A DNA stretch of 64,000 bases from Arenimonas fontis. GTDB lineage: Bacteria > Pseudomonadota > Gammaproteobacteria > Xanthomonadales > Xanthomonadaceae. The notes below the pieces were generated by a model. The model was not told the origin of the DNA. It saw only the letters and a list, made by a program, of their open reading frames with translations, and ran no database searches. Below are positions 22,451-30,904 of the stretch, piece by piece. The stretch is from the NCBI RefSeq assembly GCF_008386465.1, contig NZ_VUOD01000010.1, positions 1 to 64,000 on the forward strand, read 5' to 3'. The stretch's first letter is position 1; every line of letters starts with the position of its first letter. Both the position numbers and the translations under genes were made by a program.

Positions 22451-23551
22451 TCAGGGCCGGTGCCCGCGCGCCAGGTATTCGGCGCTGCGCATCTCCACCA
22501 GGCGCGAGGCGGTGCGCTCGAACTCCTGGCGCAGCTTGTCGCCACCGTACAGCCACAGCGGGTCGGCGGCGGCGCTCAGCAGCAGGTTGACGTTGCGGTC
22601 GTACAACTCGTCCACCAGGTGCACGAAGCGACGGGCGGCGTTGTCGCTGCGGGCGTCCATCAGCGGTACGCCGGACAGCAGCACGGTGTGGAAATCGCGG
22701 GCGATTTCCACGAAATCGGCGGCCGAGCGCGGCCCCTCGCACAGGGCCGGGAAGTCGAACCAGGCAATGCCCTCGGCCAGGGCCCGCACCGGGATCGCCC
22801 GGCCGTTCACCACCAGCGGACCGGTTTCGCGCGCACAGTCGGCGGCCAGGCGCCGGTAGTGTTCGGCCAGGGCCTGTTCCGCCGCCGGGCCCAGCGGCGT
22901 CAGGTAGGTCTCGGCACGGGTCAGCTGGCGCAGCCGGTAGTCTTCGGCGCCGTCCAGCTCCAGCACGGCGCAGTGTCGCTCCAGCAAGGCGATCGCCGGC
23001 AGGAAGCGCTGCCGTTGCAGGCCGTCCCGGTACAGGCCGGCCGGCTCGATGTTCGAGGTGGTGACCAGTACCACGCCGCGCGCGAACAGCCGTTCCAGCA
23101 GCCGGCCCAGGATCATGGCGTCGGCGATGTCGTTGACCACGAACTCGTCCAGCACCAGCAGCCGCAGTTCCTCGGCCAGGCCGTCGGCGACCACGGCCAC
23201 GGTGTCGGCGGTGTCGTCCGGCAGCGCCTGGATGCGCGCGTGCATCTCGACCATGAAGCGGTGGAAGTGCCAGCGCCGGCGCGGCAGTCCGCCCAGGTGT
23301 TCGACCAGCAGCTCGGTCAGGAAGGTCTTGCCGCGGCCGACGCCGCCCCAGAGGTAGAGCCCGGGCACCGGCGCCGGCGGCGGGCCGAACCAGCGCCGCC
23401 AGCCGCGCCGGGCCTGGCCGGCCAGCAGGCCGCGGTGGATGCGGTCGAGTTCGGCCAGGGCCGGTTGCTGGGCCGGGTCCGGGCGCCAGCGGCCGGCGGC
23501 CACGCCGGCGGCGTAGGCCGCCGAGGGAAGCAGCACCGGGTTTTCAGTCAT
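22451..23551 (-). CDS. zapE: Cell division ATPase ZapE
   Basis: The product has 366 residues of the AFG1-like P-loop family. Walker A is 'GGVGRGKTFL' and Walker B 'LLVLDEFVVNDIADAMIL', both very close to E. coli ZapE. 'VTTSNIEPAGLYRDGLQRQRFLPAI' is another hallmark. ZapE associates with the Z-ring during constriction. Its start overlaps the end of the preceding alpha/beta hydrolase by eight bases, so the two are one transcription unit. Confidence 0.93.
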   Translation of the reverse strand: MTENPVLLPSAAYAAGVAAGRWRPDPAQQPALAELDRIHRGLLAGQARRGWRRWFGPPPAPVPGLYLWGGVGRGKTFLTELLVEHLGGLPRRRWHFHRFMVEMHARIQALPDDTADTVAVVADGLAEELRLLVLDEFVVNDIADAMILGRLLERLFARGVVLVTTSNIEPAGLYRDGLQRQRFLPAIALLERHCAVLELDGAEDYRLRQLTRAETYLTPLGPAAEQALAEHYRRLAADCARETGPLVVNGRAIPVRALAEGIAWFDFPALCEGPRSAADFVEIARDFHTVLLSGVPLMDARSDNAARRFVHLVDELYDRNVNLLLSAAADPLWLYGGDKLRQEFERTASRLVEMRSAEYLARGHRP

Positions 23552-24215
23552 TGCGCGGCGGCGGCAGGTTCTTGCGCACGCCGTTCTTGATGGCTCCGCG
23601 CAGGTCCATCAGCCGGCGGTGGAAGAAGTGGCTGGTATCGGGCATGCGCACCAGCGCCGGCTTCGGGTCCAGGCCCTCGATCCAGTCGTAGACCCCCTGC
23701 GGATCCACCACCTCGTCGGCCTCGGGCACGATCACCAGCCAGGGGCAGTCCGGCGGCAGCACGCCGGTGAAGTCGCGGAGCCCCACCGGCGGGGCGATCG
23801 AGATCATCTGCTTCACCGGCAGCTGCCGGGCCGCCTTCAGCGCCACCCAGCTGCCGAAGGAAAAGCCGGCCAGCCACAGGGCATCGCCCGGGCGTTGCTT
23901 CTGCGCCCAGGCCGCGACCGCCAGCAGGTCCAGGACCTCGCCGCGGCCGTTGTCGAAACTGCCCTCGGACTGTCCGACCCCGCGGAAGTTGAAGCGCACC
24001 GCCGGGATGCCCAACTCGCTCAGGGCGCGGGCGGTCATGGTGACCACCTTGTTGTGCAGGGTGCCGCCGTCCGGCGGGTTGGGATGGCAGACGATGGCCA
24101 CGCCGGCCCGGCCCGTGTCTTCCTCGGGCAGGTCCACCATCAGCTCCAGGCGGCCGGCCGGACCGGGCAGGTACAGGGAGCCGGACTCGGTCGGGAAGGC
24201 GGGCAGGGCGTCCAT
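23544..24215 (-). CDS. Alpha/beta hydrolase (COG2945-like)
   Basis: The product has 223 residues. 'CHPNPPDGGTLHNKVV', 'VRFNFRGVGQSEGSFD' and the nucleophile elbow 'AGFSFGSWVALK' are typical of small cytosolic hydrolases of the COG2945 group. 'VPEADEVVDPQGVYDW' supplies the Asp and 'DTSHFFHRRL' the His. The substrate is unknown. The frame is open far upstream, but the family start is at the ATG 17 bases after the nuclease gene stop. It overlaps zapE by eight bases. Confidence 0.85.
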   Translation of the reverse strand: MDALPAFPTESGSLYLPGPAGRLELMVDLPEEDTGRAGVAIVCHPNPPDGGTLHNKVVTMTARALSELGIPAVRFNFRGVGQSEGSFDNGRGEVLDLLAVAAWAQKQRPGDALWLAGFSFGSWVALKAARQLPVKQMISIAPPVGLRDFTGVLPPDCPWLVIVPEADEVVDPQGVYDWIEGLDPKPALVRMPDTSHFFHRRLMDLRGAIKNGVRKNLPPPRND

Positions 24216-24232
24216 GGCCGGGATGATAGCGG

Positions 24233-26002
24233 CTAGCGGGCCAGGTCGAGGCCCAGCAGCAGGGGATCGTGGTCGGAGGCCCGCCAGGGCTGGCCGCTGT
24301 CGTCGCGGCGGTAGTCGAAACCCTCGGCCTCGTCGGCATTGGCGTGCCAGGCCGCCACCCCGCGCAGGCGCGGCGCCAGGCCGGCGTCCAGCAGGGCGTG
24401 ATCCAGCCGGCCGGCCTGGCCGCGGTACACGTAGCTGTAGGGGCCTTCGACCCCGGCCAGGGCGAAGGCATCGGACCAGCCCTCGGCCAGCAGCCAGCGA
24501 ATCGGATCCTCGCGGGCATAGGCGTTGAAATCGCCCAGCAGCACGGTGCCGGCCGGGGCCGTGCCGGTCGGGTCGCCGGCCAGCCAGGCGTGCAGCCGGC
24601 GCGCCGACGCCAGCCGGGTGGCATTGAAGCAGGCCTGGCCGTCGCCCTGGTCGCGGTCGAGACCCGTGGCCTCGGCGCAACCGCCCTTGGACTTGAAGTG
24701 GTTGGCCACGACCAGGAACACCGGCCCGTCGCCCGCCCGGAACGCCTGCGCCAGCGGTGCCCGGCTCAGTTCGGCGAAGGGCCCGTCCTCGACCGTCGCC
24801 GGGGCGCCCACCGGCCGCAGGCGCTCGGCCCGGTAGATCAGCCCGACCCGGATCGGATCGTGCCCCGGACCCTGGCCGGCATCCACGAAGCGCCAGTCCC
24901 GGGCCGGTCCGGCCGCGTTCAGCGCCGCCACCAGTTGCGCCAGCGAGGAATCCGCGCCGTAGCCGTCGTTTTCCAGCTCCAGCAGCACCACGGCGTCGGG
25001 CGCCATGGCCTGCAGCGTCGCCACCAGCTTGGCCTGCTGGCGCCGATACTCGTCGGAGCTGGCCGCTCCGCGCGCAGTCGGAAAACCACCGCCCTTGCCG
25101 TCGCCGTTGAAGAGGTTGAGCAGGTTGAAAGCGGCCAGGCGCACCTCGCCGGCGACCGCGGGGGGCTCGGGCCGCGGCGCCTGCTCGACCGCATCCAGGC
25201 CTTCGGTCAACTGCAGCCGGTAGCTGCCGTGGCGCTGGTCCAGCACGCCGGTGGCGCCGCGCACCCGGCTGCCCGCCCGCAACGGCGCGGTGGCCGACAG
25301 CGGCTCGGGCAGGTACCAGATCCGGTCCGGATCGCGCCGGTCGCGGGCGTCGTCCAGGCGCAGGCTGCGGCGGGCGTTGTCCTCGGCCAGGGCGGCGGCA
25401 TCCTGGCCCGGCAAGGCCCGCTCGGTCGGGGCGAACAGCCGCTCGCCGAAGGCGACCAGCAGCTCCCCGTAGCGGCCCAGGTTCTCGTTGCCGCTGACCG
25501 TGACCGGTCCGGGCAGCCGCATCAGCATGCCTTCCAGCGCCTCCCAGTCGGCGGCGCTGGCCGGGGCGGCGGTCAGTTCCAGCGCCTGCGCTTCGGCCCG
25601 GCCGAGCAGCTCGACCTCGGCCCCGTCCAGAGCGGTCAGGCTGGCGCCCTCCTCGCCCAGTTCCACCACCTGGCCGCGGGCCCGCACGTGGTCGCCGGGG
25701 CGCAGGCGCGGGCCGGCCTCGGGGCTGCGGGTCAGATACAGGCCCTCGGCCGTGGCCGGATCCCCGTCCCCCTCCAGGGACTGGATGAACACGCCACCCA
25801 GGCCACGGGCGAAATTGCCGGTGACCACCCCTTCCACCTGCACCTCCTGACCCTCCAGCGGGCTGCGCGGGCCGCGGCCCTGGACCTCGGCGATGGCCGA
25901 CACCCCGGGCGTGGGCCCCGTGGCCGCGGGCGGCGGCGCCGGGGCCTCGCAGGCAGGCAGCAGCAGGGTCAGGAGCAGCAGGGTGGGCAGGCGCTGGCGC
26001 AT
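24233..26002 (-). CDS. ExeM/NucH-type extracellular endonuclease lipoprotein
   Basis: The product has 589 residues. The signal ends in a lipobox (L-P-A-C, Cys18). Residues about 35-280 form an OB-fold region of the YhcR/ExeM type. Residues about 285-589 form an endonuclease/exonuclease/phosphatase domain: 'LAAFNLLNLFNGDG', 'VLLELENDGYG', 'VVANHFKSKGG', 'LLGDFNAYAREDP' and the terminal 'ASDHDPLLLGLDL'. These supply the Asn, Glu, His and Asp catalytic set. Homologues degrade extracellular DNA, often to obtain phosphate or to disperse biofilm. It lies after cytochrome c5 beyond a hairpin. Confidence 0.9.
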   Translation of the reverse strand: MRQRLPTLLLLTLLLPACEAPAPPPAATGPTPGVSAIAEVQGRGPRSPLEGQEVQVEGVVTGNFARGLGGVFIQSLEGDGDPATAEGLYLTRSPEAGPRLRPGDHVRARGQVVELGEEGASLTALDGAEVELLGRAEAQALELTAAPASAADWEALEGMLMRLPGPVTVSGNENLGRYGELLVAFGERLFAPTERALPGQDAAALAEDNARRSLRLDDARDRRDPDRIWYLPEPLSATAPLRAGSRVRGATGVLDQRHGSYRLQLTEGLDAVEQAPRPEPPAVAGEVRLAAFNLLNLFNGDGKGGGFPTARGAASSDEYRRQQAKLVATLQAMAPDAVVLLELENDGYGADSSLAQLVAALNAAGPARDWRFVDAGQGPGHDPIRVGLIYRAERLRPVGAPATVEDGPFAELSRAPLAQAFRAGDGPVFLVVANHFKSKGGCAEATGLDRDQGDGQACFNATRLASARRLHAWLAGDPTGTAPAGTVLLGDFNAYAREDPIRWLLAEGWSDAFALAGVEGPYSYVYRGQAGRLDHALLDAGLAPRLRGVAAWHANADEAEGFDYRRDDSGQPWRASDHDPLLLGLDLAR

Positions 26003-26031
26003 GGCGGCGATCTTTCGGGTGGCGGAAACGA

Positions 26032-26055
26032 CGACGCCGCCCGAAGGCGGCGTCG
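26032..26055 (-). terminator. UUCG-loop hairpin after the cytochrome c5 gene
   Basis: On the minus strand CGACGCCGCC, loop TTCG, GGCGGCGTCG forms a perfect 10-bp stem 22 bases after the cytochrome stop codon, followed by TCGTTTCC. A UUCG tetraloop on a GC stem is typical of a terminator or a mature 3' end; the T-run is poor. Confidence 0.6.
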
Positions 26056-26077
26056 CGACACGGGCGTGGCGCCCAGC

Positions 26078-26593
26078 TTACTTGAGGTTGTCCAGCATCC
26101 ACTGCACGGTGGCGATGACCTGTTCGTCGGTCAGGGCCGGATTGCCGCCCTTGGCCGGCATCACCCCGGCTTCGCCCTGGAAGCCCTCGATGGCATGCCG
26201 GTTCAGGGTGTCTATGCCCTGGGCGATGCGGGCCGCCCAGGCCGCGCGCTCCAGCCTGGGCGCGCCGCCGGCGCCGGAGGTGTGGCAGGCGCCGCACAGG
26301 GCCTCGTAGATGACCTGGCCGTCCAGGGTGCCGTCGTAAGCCACCTGTCCGGCTGCCGCCTTGGCCGCGGCCTCGGCCGCCGCCGCCGCCGCGGCGGCGC
26401 CGGTGGCGCCGGCATAGACCTCGCCGACCGGACGGATGCGGGCCTCGGTGGCGGCCACCGCGACCGGGTTCTCCTCGGGTTCGATCCGGCTGTTGAAGTA
26501 CAGGCCCAGCAGGATCAGACCGATCATGACGACCACCAGGAAGGCGATCACCTGAGAGAAGTGCTTGAGGAAGACCAGATCGTGGTTGCGCAC
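26078..26593 (-). CDS. Membrane-anchored cytochrome c5-type protein
   Basis: The product has 171 residues. A transmembrane anchor lies at 14-33. An Ala-rich linker (about 65-82) precedes one haem c domain with C-x-x-C-H at Cys100-Gly-Ala-Cys103-His104 and the axial Met145 in 'GVMPAKGGN'. 'EQVIATVQWML' ends the fold. It carries electrons in the periplasm, possibly between the quinol-oxidising complex and a terminal oxidase. The start is a GTG giving M-R-N-H-D before the anchor. It is divergent from the MASE1 gene (171-base gap). Confidence 0.88.
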   Translation of the reverse strand: MRNHDLVFLKHFSQVIAFLVVVMIGLILLGLYFNSRIEPEENPVAVAATEARIRPVGEVYAGATGAAAAAAAAEAAAKAAAGQVAYDGTLDGQVIYEALCGACHTSGAGGAPRLERAAWAARIAQGIDTLNRHAIEGFQGEAGVMPAKGGNPALTDEQVIATVQWMLDNLK

Positions 26594-26764
26594 AGTGCTA
26601 CCCGGTTGGCGGGCCGAGCCCGGTGGGACAAGGCCGGCGATTATATCGGCCCCGTCCAGCCCGCGGAAGGCGCGGACCTGCCCCTTTCCGCGACCGCTGC
26701 GGCCTTGCCCCGGCGTTAGCATGTAGGCGGAATCTTCTGGCGGGCCGACAGGGGGCTTGGGCCA

Positions 26765-28399
26765 GTGCGACAGTCGCTCGCCTCGCTGCTGCGGGAGCAG
26801 GTGCCCGGCCGTAACGGCTTCTGGGCCCTGCTGGCGGTGGCCGAGATGCTGGCTTGGCTGGCCCTGGTGCCGGTGTCCGGGCAGCTCTGGTTCCTGCCGG
26901 CCGGCCTGCGCCTGGCCCTGCTGTGGCTGGTGCCGGCCCGGCGCTGGGGCTGGCTGCTGGCCGGCGAGGTCGCCGCGCATCTGCTGCGGACGCTGGCGCT
27001 CGGATTCCCGCTGCTCGGCCCGACCTTCCCGGCCGTGGCCTTCGCGCCCTGGCTCGTCTACGCCGCGGTGGTGTTCCTGCTGCGCGGACCGGCGCCCCTG
27101 CCCGGCCTGGACTCGCCGGCACGGATGCTCCTGTTGCTGCTGGCCGGCGTGCTCGGCGCGGCCGGCACGTCGCCGGTGCTGTGGTCGGTGCTGGCGACCG
27201 CGCCGATGAGCGCGGCCGACAGTTTCGCCAGCATCTTCGCCTTCATGTACGGCGACCTCACCGGGCAGTTGATGCTGGCGCCGCTGTTGCTGGCAATACT
27301 GGAGTCGCCGGCGGCGCTGCGGCCGCGCACCGGTGTCTGGCGCGACATCGGCCTGGCGTTGGCCGGCGCCCTGCTGGTGTTCCTGCTGCTGCGCCTGTAC
27401 CCGGGCCCGGCCGCCCACCTGTTGCTGCTGGCCTACGCGCCGCTGTTCGTGATCGGCTTCAGGCGCGGCTGGGAAGGCGCCGCGGCCGGCATCGCCGCGC
27501 TTGGCCTGAGCGCCCAGGCCCTGGCGGCGGGAGGCGCCTTGCAGGTGGAAGCGACCTTGCTGCAGCTGGTGCTGGCGGTGGTCGGGGGCGGCGCCCTGGT
27601 GCTGGGCACGGCGAGCGCGGCGTTGCGGCGCAGCCATGAAGCGCTGGCCGAGCGGCATCGCGAACTGCAGGCCAAGACCGACGAGCTGGCCGCACTGGCC
27701 GGCGAACTGCGCGAGGTGACTCGCCGCCTGGTGAGGATGGAGGAACAGGGCCAGCGCGAGCTGGCCGCGGAGCTGGACTACGAGCTCGGCCAGGCCATTC
27801 ATGCGCTCGGCACACGCATCAGCCTGGCCTTCCGCGAGGTGAGCGACCAGCAGGGCACCCGCCTGCTGGAGTCGCTGCGCGAGCAGGTGCGCGAAATCCA
27901 GGACAGCCTGCGCCGGGCCTTGCGCCAGTTGCGCCCGCCCCTGCTGGACAGCCACGGCCTGGTGCACACCCTGCGCAACGGTCCGCTGCGGGACATGCTC
28001 GACGACGCCGGCATCGGTTTCGAGACTGCGTTCGAAGGGCCGGTAGACGGTCTGGACGACGACGGCCGCGCGGCGGTCTACCGCATCTGCCAGGCGGTGG
28101 TGCGCGAGGCCATCCGGCTGGACGTGGTACGCGAGCTGCGGCTGCGGCTGGTCGTGCGACCCCTTGGCGACGAGGCGCCGCGGGCGACCCTGGATCTCGA
28201 CCTCGAGTACGCGCCCTTCCTGGAGGAAACGCCGTCGCCGCAGGCCCTGCCGGCGATCCGCGACCGCGTGCTGGCCATGCACGGCCGCTACCGGCTGCGG
28301 CCGCTGGCGAACGGCCAGCGCCATACGATCGATTTCCCCACCCGCGCCGAAGACGGTCGTGGCATAGTCGGAAGGAGCCCGCCGCGGAGCCCGACATGA
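26765..28399 (+). CDS. MASE1 membrane sensor with a degenerate histidine-kinase core
   Basis: The product has 544 residues and a GTG start. Residues about 15-285 hold some eight to nine hydrophobic segments like MASE1 sensor domains ('LWFLPAGLRLALLWLVPAR', 'YGDLTGQLMLAPLLL'). A coiled coil (about 288-328) follows. The HisKA_3 region reads 'AAELDYELGQAI'; the phospho-acceptor His is replaced by Asp338. The ATPase N-box reads 'QAVVREAIRL' with Glu448 in place of Asn, and no G-box is visible. It should therefore not autophosphorylate. It overlaps the NYN gene by four bases (ATGA), which suggests they work together. Confidence 0.8.
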   Translation: MRQSLASLLREQVPGRNGFWALLAVAEMLAWLALVPVSGQLWFLPAGLRLALLWLVPARRWGWLLAGEVAAHLLRTLALGFPLLGPTFPAVAFAPWLVYAAVVFLLRGPAPLPGLDSPARMLLLLLAGVLGAAGTSPVLWSVLATAPMSAADSFASIFAFMYGDLTGQLMLAPLLLAILESPAALRPRTGVWRDIGLALAGALLVFLLLRLYPGPAAHLLLLAYAPLFVIGFRRGWEGAAAGIAALGLSAQALAAGGALQVEATLLQLVLAVVGGGALVLGTASAALRRSHEALAERHRELQAKTDELAALAGELREVTRRLVRMEEQGQRELAAELDYELGQAIHALGTRISLAFREVSDQQGTRLLESLREQVREIQDSLRRALRQLRPPLLDSHGLVHTLRNGPLRDMLDDAGIGFETAFEGPVDGLDDDGRAAVYRICQAVVREAIRLDVVRELRLRLVVRPLGDEAPRATLDLDLEYAPFLEETPSPQALPAIRDRVLAMHGRYRLRPLANGQRHTIDFPTRAEDGRGIVGRSPPRSPT

Positions 28400-29208
28400 G
28401 CAGCCCGCCCGCCCTTCCGCGCGACCGTGCCGGCGACCAGCCGCACCTGGCCGTGCTGATAGACGCCGACAACGCCCAACCCGCGGTCATTGACGGCCTG
28501 CTGGCCGAGGTGGCGCGCTACGGGGTGGCCAGCGTCAAGCGCATCTACGGCGATTTCACCTCGCAACGACTGGCCGGCTGGAAACAGGCCCTGCTCAAGC
28601 ATTCCATCCATCCGGTACAGCAGTTCGCCTACACCAGCGGCAAGAACGCCACCGACAGTTCGCTGATCATCGACGCCATGGACCTGATGTACACCGGGCG
28701 TTTCGACGGCTTCTGCCTGGTCTCCAGCGACAGCGACTTCACCCGCCTGGCCCAGCGCCTGCGCGAAGCCGGCCTGATCGTCTACGGCTTCGGCGAACGC
28801 AAGACGCCCGATCCCTTCGTGCAGGCCTGCGACAAGTTCGTCTACACCGAAGTGCTGCGCCGGGACGAGCTCGCCGATGCGGCCGAGGCGGCGGAGAAGG
28901 CCGGCAAGCCGGGCCGGCGCGGCGCCACGACCAGGAAGGCGGGAAAGCCGGCCGATTCGGTGCCGGCCCGACGCGGCCTGCGCAAGCTGCTCGACCAGGC
29001 CATCGAGGAAGCCGACGACGACGAGGACGGCTGGGTGCAACTGGGTTCGGTCGGTACCTATCTGGGCAAGCTGCGCTCCGATTTCGATCCGCGCCTGTAC
29101 GGGCACAAAAAGCTCAGCGATTTGTTCCGAGCCCATCCCGACTGGTTCGAGCTGCAGGAACGCGGCAGCGGCGGCAACAAGGCGGTGTACGTGCGCAGCA
29201 AGCGCTGA
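28396..29208 (+). CDS. NYN-domain nuclease-like protein with C-terminal OST-HTH/LOTUS domain
   Basis: The product has 270 residues. Residues about 16-155 are a LabA/DUF88-type NYN domain of the PIN fold. The acidic set is Asp23/Asp25 ('LIDADN'), Asp87/Asp93 ('NATDSSLIIDA') and Asp112/Asp114 ('SSDSDF'). A basic linker (about 165-190) leads to an OST-HTH domain (about 192-268). That architecture is proposed for RNA cleavage with RNA binding. It is cytoplasmic. It overlaps the MASE1 gene by four bases, so expression is coupled. Confidence 0.9.
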   Translation: MSSPPALPRDRAGDQPHLAVLIDADNAQPAVIDGLLAEVARYGVASVKRIYGDFTSQRLAGWKQALLKHSIHPVQQFAYTSGKNATDSSLIIDAMDLMYTGRFDGFCLVSSDSDFTRLAQRLREAGLIVYGFGERKTPDPFVQACDKFVYTEVLRRDELADAAEAAEKAGKPGRRGATTRKAGKPADSVPARRGLRKLLDQAIEEADDDEDGWVQLGSVGTYLGKLRSDFDPRLYGHKKLSDLFRAHPDWFELQERGSGGNKAVYVRSKR

Positions 29209-29286
29209 GCGCGCCCTCCTCGCGCAGGCGCAACGCATGGCATAGTCGGGTCGGGCGCGATGGGCGGATGGACACGGGAGTCATGC

Positions 29287-30276
29287 ATGCGCGGGCAGGG
29301 GAAGACGGCGCTTGTCGCGACGCTGGTCATGGCGATGGCATGGACGACGGCGGCCATGGGGCAGGAAGGCGTGCAGGATGCGCCGGCGCCAGCCACGGAA
29401 GTCGCGCCCGCGGAGGTGGCCGAGCCAGGCGCCGACGCCGAAACCCCGAACGGGTCCGGGCCGCGGCCGATCCTCATCAGCAGATCCATCGTACGGGCTC
29501 CTGAAACCATGGGCCCCTGGCAACTGCAGGAAGCCAAGGGTTTCGTAGGCCAGCCCGAGTTGGGCTATGCGCTGATCTACCGCCATCACCAGCATCCCGA
29601 GGTGCTGGCCTCGCTCTACGTGTACCCGGCCGGACGCGTGGATCCCGACCAGGCGCTGGAGCAACAGATCGGCGAGATCCGCCGTTCCCTGGAATACTTG
29701 GTCGAGCAGGGCAACTACGACCAGGTACGTTTCGGCAAGGTGCGCCGCTTCGACCTGCCGCTGGCGGACGACGATCCGGTGCGGCAGGTCGTTCTGGAGG
29801 CGCAGCGCAAGGCCGACCTGATCCGCGAGGAACTGGGGGCGGCTGGAGGCGACACCCCGGCACGCGCGCGCTTCCGCATGCCCGACAGCATTCCCGGCCG
29901 CCGGATGGACGCGCGTGTCGTGCTCAAGGGCGTGCCCTACGAGTCGCGCGGCTACGTGCTCTACCGCAGCCTGTACTACTACAAGGGCCGCTTCTCCGCC
30001 CCGCGCGCCGCCATCAGCCCGCGGCAGCTGGACCGCCTGGCCGAGGAAGCCATGGCCCTGGCGGTGTCATGGATCACCGTGGACAGCACCGGCAGCTGCG
30101 CTGATTCAACGATCAACGTGAACCCGGAAGGTGACCTGAAGGCGCAGCTGGTTGCCGGTGTCCTGGGCCAGGAGATCCGCCAGGAGGCCGAGCGCTGCCG
30201 CGAAAAGCTGGACGAGTCGGTGCCCGAGGGCTATCGGCTGCTGAGCCTGGAGTTCTTGCCCCACCACTGGAAGTGA
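29287..30276 (+). CDS. Exported protein of unknown function
   Basis: The product has 329 residues. The ATG giving M-R-G-Q-G-K starts a clear signal peptide (to about residue 25, A-A-M-G-Q). Residues 27-60 are Ala/Glu/Pro-rich. The rest is soluble, with 'PWQLQEAKGFVGQPELGYALIYRH' and 'YRSLYYYKGRFSAPRAAISP' and cysteines near residues 275 and 308. I recognise no family. It starts 78 bases after the NYN gene and may have its own promoter. An earlier in-frame ATG (29260) would put charged residues before the signal. Confidence 0.7.
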   Translation: MRGQGKTALVATLVMAMAWTTAAMGQEGVQDAPAPATEVAPAEVAEPGADAETPNGSGPRPILISRSIVRAPETMGPWQLQEAKGFVGQPELGYALIYRHHQHPEVLASLYVYPAGRVDPDQALEQQIGEIRRSLEYLVEQGNYDQVRFGKVRRFDLPLADDDPVRQVVLEAQRKADLIREELGAAGGDTPARARFRMPDSIPGRRMDARVVLKGVPYESRGYVLYRSLYYYKGRFSAPRAAISPRQLDRLAEEAMALAVSWITVDSTGSCADSTINVNPEGDLKAQLVAGVLGQEIRQEAERCREKLDESVPEGYRLLSLEFLPHHWK

Positions 30277-30283
30277 GCGCCGC

Positions 30284-30826
30284 TCAGGCCGAGCCCGGGC
30301 GCCACAGGTCCACGGCGAAATCCCTTTCGTAGGGCGGCACCTTGCATTCGATGACGTCGGCCGGGGCGATCTTCAGGGTGAGGCCGACGATGTCGGCGCG
30401 CACCGGCAGCCGGTGCCGCTGCCGGTCCACCAGCACGGCCGCGTGCACGCTGGCCGGCTTCTGCGTGGCCAGCCACTCGAAAACGCGAAACAGCGAATAG
30501 CCCTGGTAGAGCACGTCGTCCACCACGATCACTCGCCTGCCCATCACGTTGACGCCGTCCGGTTCCTCCAGGGCGGTGTCCGGGTGCAGCAGCTCGAGGT
30601 TGTCGGCGTAGCGCTTGACCTTGAGGTCCAGGCGCGTGATGTCCGCCCAGGGCGCGTGCACTCGCAGGCGCTCGGCCAGGCGGTCGGCCAGCGGTGCGCC
30701 GCGGCGGAGCACGCCCAGCAGCACCGTCGGCGTGGCGTCCAGCAAGGCGGCCGTCTGCCTGGCCATGTCGTCCAGTACGGCCAGCAGGTCGGTTTCCGAA
30801 TAGAGGCGGTAGCGGTCGGCGGCCAT
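30284..30826 (-). CDS. PyrR-like phosphoribosyltransferase
   Basis: The product has 180 residues. The PRPP-binding loop is 'VIVVDDVLYQGYSLF' (about 97-111), with 'GVLRRGAPLADRLA' before it and 'VLVDRQRHRLPVRADIVG' after it, the order seen in PyrR and hypoxanthine PRTs. The last two stretches favour PyrR over Hpt. In many Gram-negatives such proteins lack RNA regulation and act as uracil PRT or have an unknown role. No pyr gene lies nearby. GGAGAG precedes the ATG. Confidence 0.8.
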   Translation of the reverse strand: MAADRYRLYSETDLLAVLDDMARQTAALLDATPTVLLGVLRRGAPLADRLAERLRVHAPWADITRLDLKVKRYADNLELLHPDTALEEPDGVNVMGRRVIVVDDVLYQGYSLFRVFEWLATQKPASVHAAVLVDRQRHRLPVRADIVGLTLKIAPADVIECKVPPYERDFAVDLWRPGSA

Positions 30827-30904
30827 GATGCTCTCCGGTGGGCAGGTGCCTAGCCTAGCCGGATCGTCCGGACTTTCCATGCGCGCCGCAGCGTCGCCGC
30901 GTGC

